A stretch of 53,167 nucleotides of DNA from Patescibacteria group bacterium (GTDB lineage Bacteria; Patescibacteriota; Patescibacteriia; UBA2591; JABMQE01): contig JAHIMF010000040.1 in the NCBI GenBank assembly GCA_018896645.1, positions 1 to 53,167 on the forward strand, read 5' to 3'. Positions 9,373 through 16,033 of this stretch are shown one piece after another. A program made the position numbers and the translations under genes. Position 1 is the stretch's first letter, and every line of letters begins with the position of its first letter. The notes beneath the pieces are model-generated. The model worked only from the letters and a program-made list of their open reading frames with translations. It had not been told where the DNA came from and ran no database searches.

Positions 9373-9418
9373 ATAATGGATTTATTAACCTTATTAACTT
9401 TATTCACCCTATTAACAA
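8956..9418. repeat. gttaata spacer hairpin carrying a gene in its loop
   Basis: The left arm at 8956-8993 matches 17802-17839 at 37 of 38 positions. The right arm at 9381-9404 matches 17851-17874 exactly. At 17802-17888 the two arms are only about 11 nt apart; here they enclose the four-helix-bundle gene. Confidence 0.75.
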
Positions 9419-9422
9419 CATC

Positions 9423-10022
9423 ATGTCTAAACGAACCAAAATAATTCTAACTATCATCATCACAATCCTTCTGGTATTGTTGGTATTTATAATTTACCTG
9501 AATTACGAGAATATATTAGAGCTGTTTGAGAATCAGCCAGTTGTTTTAACCAACCAAGAGAAAGAGATGCCAGAGGAATCACCGGGTTTGCCGGAAGAAG
9601 GGGCGCCCATAATGCCACCGCCAATAGCTGTCAGCCCAGAAGAAGTCAAACGAGGTCAACTCGCTCAATTTTCCTCATCATTTGCCGAAAAGTTTGGCAG
9701 CTATTCTAGCCAAAATAATTATCAGAATTTTAAAGAATTAAAAGTATTTATGACGCCTCAAATGTGGTCTTGGGTTGAAAATAATCTTATTATTTCCGGG
9801 GAAGGTGATAAAGATATTTATTATGGCCAAACCACCAAAGCCCTTTCCACGCAAGAGAATAGTTATGATGCGGTTGGCGGCAACGCAGAGTTTTTAGTTA
9901 AATGCCAGCGGCAGGAAGCCGGGGACAATTTTGTAAACCCCCGCGTGTATTATCAAGACATTACCATTGAGCTCGAGCGATATGGCGATAATTGGCTGGT
10001 AGCTGCTGCTTACTGGCAGTGA
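9423..10022 (+). CDS. single-pass membrane protein, VirB8-like (tentative)
   Basis: A 199-residue protein with a short cytoplasmic N-terminus, one membrane helix (about 7-26), a Pro/Glu-rich linker (about 45-80) and a compact C-terminal domain (about 85-199) ending ITIELERYGDNWLVAAAYWQ. The architecture (one helix plus an NTF2-like periplasmic or extracellular domain) is that of VirB8 and its CPR counterparts. Position after VirB4 supports an assembly-factor role. The sequence call rests on topology and the final strand pattern, not on a diagnostic motif. It stops with TGA, showing TGA is a normal stop here. Confidence 0.5.
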   Translation: MSKRTKIILTIIITILLVLLVFIIYLNYENILELFENQPVVLTNQEKEMPEESPGLPEEGAPIMPPPIAVSPEEVKRGQLAQFSSSFAEKFGSYSSQNNYQNFKELKVFMTPQMWSWVENNLIISGEGDKDIYYGQTTKALSTQENSYDAVGGNAEFLVKCQRQEAGDNFVNPRVYYQDITIELERYGDNWLVAAAYWQ

Positions 10023-10023
10023 T

Positions 10024-10103
10024 CACCACTAGAGCATGAAAGCACTAGAGCATTAAAGCAAAATTGCTTTCATGCTTTCATGTTTTAATGTTTTAATGAA
10101 TAT
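10024..10103. repeat. spacer hairpin (gcattaaa / gctttcat words)
   Basis: The left arm reads agcatgaaagcactagagc and attaaagc. The right arm reads gctttcatgctttcatg and ttttaatg. It fills the 81-nt spacer, whose last word abuts the next start codon at 10104. Confidence 0.65.
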
Positions 10104-10736
10104 ATGGCAAATGAAGAAAAGCAAATTAGACCAGAGCAAGAGCCAGATGTAAAGCGGAAATTAGAATGGCAAAAAAGGCAAGCAGGTTCTATCCAGCCCA
10201 TAGGCGACATACCTTCGAGGGAGGCAGAACAGGGAGGGGGAAAACAGGAAAGAGAAGCTCAAGAAAAGAGTTTAGACCAAGAACAGCCAGAATTAAAATC
10301 TACTGGCGAGCGGCATTTGGCCCAGATTTTAAAAAATCAGCGCGAAAAGGCTTTGCATTCGCAGAAAGCTAAGCAGGCGCAGCAAAAATTGGAAAGCATT
10401 GAAGGTGTAGAGAAAACATATAAAGGGATTAAGAATATTATTCGCGTAATAAAAATGGTTACCGGCGGGCTTGGTTCAATTGGTGAGATTTTTGCCTCTG
10501 CTCCCTCGTTTATTTTGATCGCACATCTGGAATGGCTGTATTCGTTCTTTAATAAAAAATATAAAATTGCCTGGTGGGAAAAAGCTTTTGTTCTGATTGC
10601 TGATTGCATTATTGGTTTGATTTTCTTGTTTGTTGTTTTACTGGTGGCAATCCTGGCTTATGTTTTTGCAAATCCCATAGAGACAGTTAAAGAAATAGGG
10701 CTTGGGGGCCTTAAGGAAATAATAGGAGGGGAGTGA
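10104..10736 (+). CDS. hypothetical membrane protein of the secretion operon
   Basis: A 210-residue protein. The N-terminal half (1-105) is hydrophilic, Gln/Glu/Lys-rich and probably coiled coil. The C-terminal half has two or three hydrophobic segments (about 115-140 weak, then about 160-190 strong). It ends with an amphipathic segment rich in Gly. No known domain is recognised. It lies between the VirB8-like and VirB2-like genes, so membership of the secretion machine is inferred. The protein has a stop TGA at 10734-10736. Confidence 0.55.
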   Translation: MANEEKQIRPEQEPDVKRKLEWQKRQAGSIQPIGDIPSREAEQGGGKQEREAQEKSLDQEQPELKSTGERHLAQILKNQREKALHSQKAKQAQQKLESIEGVEKTYKGIKNIIRVIKMVTGGLGSIGEIFASAPSFILIAHLEWLYSFFNKKYKIAWWEKAFVLIADCIIGLIFLFVVLLVAILAYVFANPIETVKEIGLGGLKEIIGGE

Positions 10737-10744
10737 TGCAGAAA

Positions 10745-10877
10745 ATATTGTTACATTGTTACATTGTTACATTGTTAAATTGCTTTCGGTCAAATCGTGA
10801 CGGTATAACAATTTAGCAATTTAGCAATTTAGCAATGTAATCAACAATGTAAAAATTTAACAATTTTGTTCCCTTGC
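10745..10877. repeat. spacer element A, copy 2 (inverted)
   Basis: The reverse complement of 5868-5964, including the core (10774-10802), with three instead of one aaattgct units and extra attgttac units. This shows that copies vary by word number. Confidence 0.8.
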
Positions 10878-10905
10878 TTTAATGTTTTTATGCTTTCATG
10901 TTTTT

Positions 10906-11514
10906 ATGTTCAAAGACAAACTTTCTAAAATTTCAGAGCTCCTTAAAAATAAAAAAGTCGGGGTTTTTTGTGATGACTCTAATCTTTATCATGCTTATCA
11001 AAAATATGGCTGACGCATTGATTTTGGGAAGTTTAGAAAGTTATTAGAAGATAGCTGTGATTTAAAATTTATTCATTATCACCTTGCAATTCCTGATAAA
11101 AGCGATAATGTATTTTTAGGAACAAAAAGATTCTTGGCTAAAATAGGGCGGTTCGTCACCTTGAAGAAGAAGCCAATAAAATATACGCCAATTGCCGGCA
11201 AGGTGATGAAAAAAGCCGATGTTGATGTTGAGATTACTATAGATGTTGTTAGGAATGTTGACGATTTAGATGTAGTTATAGTGGTTAGTGGAGATAGTGA
11301 TTTTGTTGAGCTCAAAAATTATGTTGTTTATGATAAAAAGAAAGGCATTTTATTTATTGGCTATGAAGAAAATATGGCTTGGGAATTACGGCAGTGCTGG
11401 CACCTTTATTTAAATAGGATTAAAAATGAGGTGATTTTGAGACAAAAAAACAAGCCCCGGGTTTTATCCCGGGGTAGCGTTGCTGTTCCTTGGTCAAAAG
11501 GCCAAGGAAAGTGA
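10906..11514 (+). pseudogene. NYN-domain (LabA-like) putative ribonuclease gene interrupted by in-frame TGA
   Basis: Reading from ATG 10906, 35 codons (ending NLYHAYQKYG) are followed by TGA at 11011-11013, and the same frame continues for 166 codons. The whole reads as one NYN-domain protein of the PIN-like LabA/DUF88 group, usually a metal-dependent RNase. D23/D24, N26 and S128-GDSDF-133 supply the acidic site. The paralogue at 13374 has Trp at the TGA position (TLGWKISYEKL versus KYG*RIDFGKF), so a TGG-to-TGA change is likely. The gene may be dead, read through, or a sequencing error. A shorter product could start at TTG 11134 but would lack the first catalytic acids. The last 20 codons run through the hairpins of the antisense RNA at 11444-11527. 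The first seven codons equal those of the gene at 11711. Confidence 0.7.
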
Positions 11515-11527
11515 TATCAATATCACT
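11444..11527 (-). ncRNA. candidate structured small RNA antisense to the NYN gene 3' end
   Basis: The minus-strand promoter at 11534-11561 would start an RNA near 11527. It then has a 7-bp hairpin (GTGATAT/ATATCAC), a 10-bp hairpin with arms 11486-11495 and 11500-11509, and a 7-bp CCCCGGG/CCCGGGG hairpin (11455-11474). The last is followed four bases later by seven U (11444-11450), a Rho-independent terminator. Predicted length is about 84 nt. No matching family is recognised. The same arrangement follows the second NYN gene. Confidence 0.55.
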
Positions 11528-11533
11528 ATTACA

Positions 11534-11578
11534 AGTATAGCAGGTTTATAAAAAAAGTCAAGCTTTAGATGTGGATAA
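11534..11578 (-). promoter_or_regulatory. sigma70-type promoter with upstream TTATCCACA box
   Basis: On the minus strand: TTATCCACA (11570-11578), 8 nt, TTGACT (11556-11561), 16 nt, extended -10 TGCTATACT (hexamer 11534-11539). The layout is almost the same at 13962-14007. Confidence 0.65.
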
Positions 11579-11584
11579 CTGACG

Positions 11585-11714
11585 AACATTAAAATACGAG
11601 AACACCAGAACATTAAAACACGAGAACATGAAGTCATTAAAGCAATTTGTTTTAATATTTTAATGTTTTAATGATTTCTTGCTTTAATGTTTTAATGCTT
11701 TTATGCTTTTATGT
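11585..11714. repeat. spacer hairpin (cattaaaa / acgagaac words)
   Basis: The left arm has aacattaaaa and cacgagaac. The right arm has ttttaatg and gctttaatg words. The last word overlaps the start codon and first codons of the gene at 11711. The 20 nt from that ATG are identical to the 20 nt from ATG 10906. Confidence 0.65.
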
Positions 11715-13006
11715 TCAAAGACAAACTTTCCAAAACCTTTTTACTAATTATTATTTTACTGGTTGTTGTCCAAGCAGGGATTTTGTTGTTGGTTAATACT
11801 GTTTATGCGGCAGATGAGAATGCGGGGTTGTGGTGGACAAAAGAGGAGTGTGCCAAAAAATGCGGAGAACTTTTAGCTAAAGAGGGCAAATCACCCGTTG
11901 ATAATCATAATTTTTTCTCAGAGGGTGGTTGTATTGATAAAGATATTGGAGATACAAATCAAGGCGTAATTTGTCTTGTGCCCCCCCCAGAAGTTAAATT
12001 AAGCGTTCCTCTAAATAGCCTTGAAACCCAAACAGTTCGAGGTATTGGCGATTATATTGCAAAGCTTATTGAATGGTCTATTATCACACTTTCTATTTTA
12101 GCCGTGGTAATGATTATGGTGGCTGGGTTTCAATGGATTGCCGCGGCTGGCAATTCCGCTACTATTGGTAAAGCAAAGTCTCGGATAATGAATGCGATTA
12201 TTGGCTTGGTTTTGGCTTTGGGGAGTTTTGTTTTGTTAAATACTATTAATCCTAAATTGGTTGAGTTTGAGGGGGTGAAGGTTAAGATGATACCGACGAT
12301 ACATCAGAGTGCGATGTGGTGTAAGGACTTGAGTTTGACGGAGAGCTTAACCTTAAAATGTAAAACCGAGGGAGCTTGTGATCTTCCCCAAATTACTATT
12401 AAGAAGGATGACAATAAACACGATGATATAGGGTCATGTGGGAAAGAATATGTGTCTACATATGCAATAGAAGAAACTAGAAATATAACCTGTTTAGGTA
12501 ACGATTGCCAACCAACTGGCGAAAAATGCCTTGCCAAGCAGGAAGATGAGGATTATGCTTGTGTGCAGGTCACCATTTATGGGGATTTGAAAGGAAATAA
12601 GAAAGTACGGGAAATTTGGGCTTATGCAGAATGCGAAGAAGAAATAAAAGTACTGGGTGTAGAGGGGATGGTTTTAGGAAATGGGTCATCCTATGCTTTC
12701 GGACTTAATGTGATTGATTTGGAAGAGTATTGTTGTAAAGCACGGGGGTTAGAACATTGCGGAGGCGACTCCATGGCAAAGGGTTTTTTCTTGGGTGTAT
12801 TGATGGAGGATAACTGGGATACTGATGATTGGATTGCTATTGATGCGGATGGGAATGCTTTTCTGAATGAGAAGGGTGAGAATGTAATACCAGCCTATGT
12901 TTCAGAACACTGGCGTGATGAGTGGATTGGTTTATTTCTTTTAGAAGGACAGATAGATGTTGGCGTGAAAGTAGATATTGATACTACGGATATTAAAAAT
13001 AGATAA
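11711..13006 (+). CDS. VirB2/TrbC-like pilin-type membrane protein with large Cys-rich C-terminal domain
   Basis: A 431-residue protein. A signal peptide (about 10-34, ending VYAA) is followed by a short Cys-containing segment. A VirB2/TrbC-type two-helix hairpin follows (about 116-145 and 150-180: IGDYIAKLIEWSI, AGFQWIAAAGNSATIGKAK, ALGSFVLLNTINPK). Ordinary VirB2 pilins end here at about 100-120 residues. This one carries a further 240-residue extracellular domain with about ten Cys, suggesting disulfides, and acidic C-terminal segments. The role is probably a structural or tip subunit of the secretion apparatus. A run of eight C at 11981-11988 lies in the coding sequence. Confidence 0.65.
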   Translation: MFKDKLSKTFLLIIILLVVVQAGILLLVNTVYAADENAGLWWTKEECAKKCGELLAKEGKSPVDNHNFFSEGGCIDKDIGDTNQGVICLVPPPEVKLSVPLNSLETQTVRGIGDYIAKLIEWSIITLSILAVVMIMVAGFQWIAAAGNSATIGKAKSRIMNAIIGLVLALGSFVLLNTINPKLVEFEGVKVKMIPTIHQSAMWCKDLSLTESLTLKCKTEGACDLPQITIKKDDNKHDDIGSCGKEYVSTYAIEETRNITCLGNDCQPTGEKCLAKQEDEDYACVQVTIYGDLKGNKKVREIWAYAECEEEIKVLGVEGMVLGNGSSYAFGLNVIDLEEYCCKARGLEHCGGDSMAKGFFLGVLMEDNWDTDDWIAIDADGNAFLNEKGENVIPAYVSEHWRDEWIGLFLLEGQIDVGVKVDIDTTDIKNR

Positions 13007-13014
13007 ATTTTTTA

Positions 13015-13097
13015 GCCGACATGCGGTTACGCAACGGCAGCGCAAAATAAAACGACTTACGGCATACACACAACGGCTCCACGTAGAACATGGAGCC
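13015..13097. repeat. REP-like element, copy 1
   Basis: A GC-rich element starting gccgacatgcggttacgcaa and ending in the hairpin GGCTCCA/TGGAGCC (13075-13097) with GTAG in the loop. It is closely similar to 14036-14119. It lies just after the VirB2-like gene. Confidence 0.75.
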
Positions 13098-13210
13098 AGC
13101 AAGCAGCAAGTTAATATAGATAGTTTTTAATGGTGCAAATAGTCTTCCAAGTAAACTCTAGTTAATGGTGCAAATGGTGTAAATGCACCATTAGAGCTTT
13201 TCCGCCCCCC

Positions 13211-13307
13211 GCTGGCTCTTGGTTCTACCCCGCTGGCTCTTGCCCCCGCTGGCTCTTGGTTCTACCCCCGCTGACATCCCCGCTGGCTCTTGGTTCCACC
13301 AAGAGCC
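13211..13307. repeat. tandem half-hairpins of the REP element
   Basis: Four repeats of GCTGGCTCTTG(GTTC) at about 13210, 13232, 13249 and 13282. The last forms the perfect hairpin GGCTCTTGG-ttcca-CCAAGAGCC (13285-13307). The 367-nt gap 13007-13373 contains these repeats and no other gene. Confidence 0.75.
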
Positions 13308-13373
13308 GATATGTGGAGAAGGACAGGAATTAGTGTTTTAAAGAATTTCATTTTAAAACAAAGTTTAAAAAAC

Positions 13374-13883
13374 ATGATTTCAAAATATATCAAAGGAAAA
13401 GTTTATGTTTTTATAGATGTTGAGAATGTTTTTTATTCACAGGATACATTGGGCTGGAAAATTTCTTATGAAAAACTGATTAAATATTTTAAATCAGAGT
13501 GTGGGGATAATACAAAATGTTTTGCTTATACTGGAGTTGACAAAAATAATTCCGGACAGAAAAAATTTCTTGATATGCTTGATATTAATGGATACATTTT
13601 GAGAACAAAAGAGATAAAAAAGATTAACACAGGGCATGAAAGATATAAATGGAAAAGTAATTTAGATGTAGAGATTGCTTTAGAAATAGTGGAGTTAAGG
13701 GAGAGTTACGATACTGCCATTTTAATGAGCGGTGATAGTGATTTTGCCGCGCCCATAGATAAAATAAAAAAAGATAGAAAAAGAATTATTGTGATGTCCA
13801 CTAGAGGTAGGGTAGCAAGAGAACTCATAGAAAGAGCTAAATTTGTTGATTTAAGGAAATTAAAAACAATAATTAGCCAGTAG
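13374..13883 (+). CDS. NYN-domain (LabA-like) putative ribonuclease
   Basis: A 169-residue NYN-domain protein with a PIN-like fold. The first acidic motif is FIDVEN (D15, N18) and the second is MSGDSDF (S119-D123), followed by an INDP-like C-terminal strand (IVMSTRGRVARELIERA). Proteins of this group are usually single-strand RNases; the substrate is unknown here. The ATG at 13374 is preferred, because extending to 13290 would translate the REP hairpin. Its paralogue at 10906 is interrupted. A convergent minus-strand small RNA unit lies 20 nt downstream, as at the paralogue, hinting at a functional pair. Confidence 0.8.
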   Translation: MISKYIKGKVYVFIDVENVFYSQDTLGWKISYEKLIKYFKSECGDNTKCFAYTGVDKNNSGQKKFLDMLDINGYILRTKEIKKINTGHERYKWKSNLDVEIALEIVELRESYDTAILMSGDSDFAAPIDKIKKDRKRIIVMSTRGRVARELIERAKFVDLRKLKTIISQ

Positions 13884-13903
13884 TTAGAGAAACTCATCAT
13901 AAA

Positions 13904-13955
13904 TAAAAAAATCTGGAGCTATCCCCTTGCGGGGATACTCCAGAGTGTTATCACA
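13904..13955 (-). ncRNA. candidate short hairpin RNA downstream of the second NYN gene
   Basis: The promoter at 13962-13989 would start an RNA near 13955. It has a small GTG-ataa-CAC hairpin, then a strong stem TCTGGAG(t)ATCCCC / GGGGAT(ag)CTCCAGA with a GCAA tetraloop (13912-13944), followed by seven U (13904-13911). Predicted length is about 52 nt. The stem plus U-tract is a good Rho-independent terminator in the minus direction only, so it does not serve the NYN gene. Confidence 0.55.
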
Positions 13956-13961
13956 TTAAAC

Positions 13962-14007
13962 AGTATAGCATACCCATATTTTTTGTCAACCCCCACTATG
14001 TGGATAA
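13962..14007 (-). promoter_or_regulatory. sigma70-type promoter with upstream TTATCCACA box
   Basis: On the minus strand: TTATCCACA (13999-14007), 9 nt, TTGACA (13984-13989), 16 nt, extended -10 TGCTATACT (hexamer 13962-13967). It is the best promoter match in the window and points to the ncRNA at 13904-13955. Confidence 0.7.
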
Positions 14008-14016
14008 CCTCCCGCT

Positions 14017-14119
14017 GGCTCTTGGTTCCACCAAGAGCCGACATGCGGTTACGCAACGACTGTGCAAAACGGAACGACTAACGGCATACGCATAACGGCT
14101 CCAAGTAGAACTTGGAGCC
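14017..14119. repeat. REP-like element, copy 2 (two hairpins)
   Basis: Starts with the perfect 9-bp hairpin GGCTCTTGG-ttcca-CCAAGAGCC (14017-14039) and ends with the perfect 9-bp hairpin GGCTCCAAG-tagaa-CTTGGAGCC (14097-14119). It is REPIN-like and lies 36 nt upstream of the transposase ATG at 14156. Confidence 0.8.
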
Positions 14120-14155
14120 AGCAGCCCAGCAACCAAACACCCACACTAACAATCA

Positions 14156-14710
14156 ATGACCATAAAAAATATGCCATCACCCAGAATTCATATTAACGAT
14201 AAACGGTTAGTACATTTTATGACAATAACTGTAATTGAATGGATAGACATTTTTACTTCGGATAAATATTTCAAAGTACTATCCAACAGTTTAAATTATT
14301 GTGTAAAAAATAAAGGATTGATTGTGTATGCATTTGTTTTTATGACCAACCATACACACCTTATTGTTGCGGCTCAAGATGATTTAACTGTGTCGATTAG
14401 AGATTTTAAACATTACACAACAACAGAAGTTAAGAAATTACTTAAGTTAGATAATCGTCATTATATTTTAAGATTGCTGGAGCATTCGTATTCAAGGAAA
14501 AAAGGAAGTGAATTTCAAATTTGGCAGCGGGAAAATTATCCGGAAACAATAACAACTGATAAGTTTTTAGTTGAAAAAGTTGATTATCTTCATAATAATC
14601 CGGTTGTGAAGGGCTATGTATTAAAACCAGAATGGTGGCACTATTCTTCAGCAGGTTTTTATGTGGGACAGAGGGCATGCCCGGTTAATCTGACCTATGT
14701 GTTTGATTAA
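14156..14710 (+). CDS. REP-associated tyrosine transposase (RAYT, IS200-like Y1 family)
   Basis: A 184-residue Y1 (HUH) transposase. The metal-binding HUH motif is H66-T-H68 in MTNHTHLIV. The probable catalytic tyrosine is Y144 in DYLHNNPVVKGYV. This arrangement and length match REP-associated tyrosine transposases (TnpA-REP), which act on single-stranded hairpin repeats. Two-hairpin GC-rich repeats with GTAG in a loop lie directly upstream (14017-14119), with partial copies at 13015-13307, so they are the likely substrate. No insertion sequence ends enclose the gene itself, typical for domesticated RAYTs. The start could also be ATG 14171. Confidence 0.8.
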   Translation: MTIKNMPSPRIHINDKRLVHFMTITVIEWIDIFTSDKYFKVLSNSLNYCVKNKGLIVYAFVFMTNHTHLIVAAQDDLTVSIRDFKHYTTTEVKKLLKLDNRHYILRLLEHSYSRKKGSEFQIWQRENYPETITTDKFLVEKVDYLHNNPVVKGYVLKPEWWHYSSAGFYVGQRACPVNLTYVFD

Positions 14711-14773
14711 TTTGTACTATTAATACATAATGGTGTATTTTATAAACCATATTTATAAAAATACTAAACCAAC

Positions 14774-15838
14774 ATGTTCAAGCCCAAATATACAATTACC
14801 CATCCTATTCTTAATAATTTTTTGGACATCGCCGAGGTGCGGTCATTGGTTTTACATACTTTGATATTACCTCGCGAGGAAGCCAGGTTAAGGCGAGAGG
14901 CCTTGGTGCGGATGATTCATTCTTCAACGAGCATTGAAGGAAATATTTTAAATCGTTATGAAGTGGAAAAAGTGTTGGCCGGTAAAAAAGTGGATGCGCC
15001 CAAGCGAGATGTTTTTGAAGTCAAAAATTATCGCGATGCTTTGCATTATGTTTTCCAATTCATCCAAAAGAAAAAGCCAATTACAATCCAGACAATTCTA
15101 GAAATTCATCGATTAGTTACCAAAAATACCCTTACTCAAGATAAATGTGGAAAATTCAGAAAAGACAAAGTTTATGTGGTGAGCCGTCGAGGCAGTAAAA
15201 TTATTAAAGTATCATATACTGGCCCTGACGCTAAACAGGTTCCAAAATTAATTAAAGATTTAGTGGTTTGGCTTAAGAAAACTAAACAAGATAATATTTG
15301 CCCGATAATTGTCGCTGGATTAGCCCATTCAGAAATCGCGGCTATTCATCCTTTTGCTGATGGCAATGGCCGGACAGCGAGAATTTTAGCTACTTTGATT
15401 CTTTATCAGCGAGGTTATGACTTTCGGAAACTATTTGCTTTAGAAGATTATTATAATCAAGATAGGCCGGCCTATTATAAAGCCATTCATCTGGGTAAAA
15501 ATTATCAGGAACGTCTACAAGCTGATTCAACCAACTGGCTGGAATATTTTATCAGTGGTTTTAATTTTGAGATGCGGAAAATAAAAGATAAAATAATTCC
15601 CTTGAGTTTGGATGTAAAAATGCGCAAAAAACTTGGCGGTCCGGTTTATTTGGATAAGAAGCAAATCAAGATTGTTGACTTTATGATGACAATGGGTCGA
15701 ATTGACAGTAATGATGTGGTGGATATTTTTAATATTGATAAAAGAACGGCTCAACGTTATATCAACGAAATTCTCAAGACAAAATTAATAAGAAAAGAAG
15801 GTCAGGGACCAGCCAGTTTTTACACATTAAATATTTGA
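14774..15838 (+). CDS. Fic family protein (AMPylase-type)
   Basis: A 354-residue Fic protein. The catalytic loop is HPFADGNGRTAR starting at H192. The N-terminal inhibitory helix motif STSIEGN (S53, E55-G56-N57) places it with class II autoinhibited Fic proteins. The C-terminal region (about 290-354) looks like a winged-helix domain (DIFNIDKRTAQRYINEIL). Fic enzymes usually transfer AMP from ATP to a protein hydroxyl; the target is unknown. It stands alone, downstream of the transposase gene and separated from it by 63 nt. There is no antitoxin-like neighbour, consistent with built-in inhibition. Confidence 0.85.
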   Translation: MFKPKYTITHPILNNFLDIAEVRSLVLHTLILPREEARLRREALVRMIHSSTSIEGNILNRYEVEKVLAGKKVDAPKRDVFEVKNYRDALHYVFQFIQKKKPITIQTILEIHRLVTKNTLTQDKCGKFRKDKVYVVSRRGSKIIKVSYTGPDAKQVPKLIKDLVVWLKKTKQDNICPIIVAGLAHSEIAAIHPFADGNGRTARILATLILYQRGYDFRKLFALEDYYNQDRPAYYKAIHLGKNYQERLQADSTNWLEYFISGFNFEMRKIKDKIIPLSLDVKMRKKLGGPVYLDKKQIKIVDFMMTMGRIDSNDVVDIFNIDKRTAQRYINEILKTKLIRKEGQGPASFYTLNI

Positions 15839-15990
15839 TGTCGCGATTTTTGTCGCGATTTTGTCGCTTTTGCAAAATTAACTTCTGATGCTTAATGAGC
15901 CGCATTTGAGCCAGTAATTATTTGTTTTAAATATTTGATTGCGGGATTTTCTGCGGGATAATTGCGGGATTGTAGATGTCCGTTATTTGT
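15839..15990 (+). repeat. short direct repeats in the fic-ORF6N gap
   Basis: tgtcgcgatttt occurs twice plus a third partial copy (15839-15870). gcgggat occurs three times (15951-15969). tgtccgt occurs twice (about 15977-15995). Nothing else is seen in the 195-nt gap. Confidence 0.6.
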
Positions 15991-16033
15991 CCGTATAGCG
16001 AACCAACTGTTCAAAAATAAAACAACAAAAATT

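Noticed and set aside
10906-11514. Genome using TGA as Gly or Trp
   Set aside because: Several genes end cleanly with TGA (10022, 10736, 11514), so TGA is a stop here; only this one internal TGA is seen.
13290-13373. Longer N-terminus for the second NYN protein
   Set aside because: The extension would translate the REP hairpin; homology begins after ATG 13374.
11570-14007. Replication origin suggested by TTATCCACA boxes
   Set aside because: The boxes are isolated, each tied to a promoter; there is no cluster, no AT-rich unwinding region beside several boxes, and no dnaA or dnaN.
14156-14710. Complete IS200 insertion sequence
   Set aside because: No tnpB and no matching left and right subterminal hairpins around the gene; the upstream hairpins fit a REP/RAYT arrangement better.
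15962-16033. TTG-started extension of the ORF6N protein
   Set aside because: It lies in short direct repeats and the domain starts just after ATG 16034.
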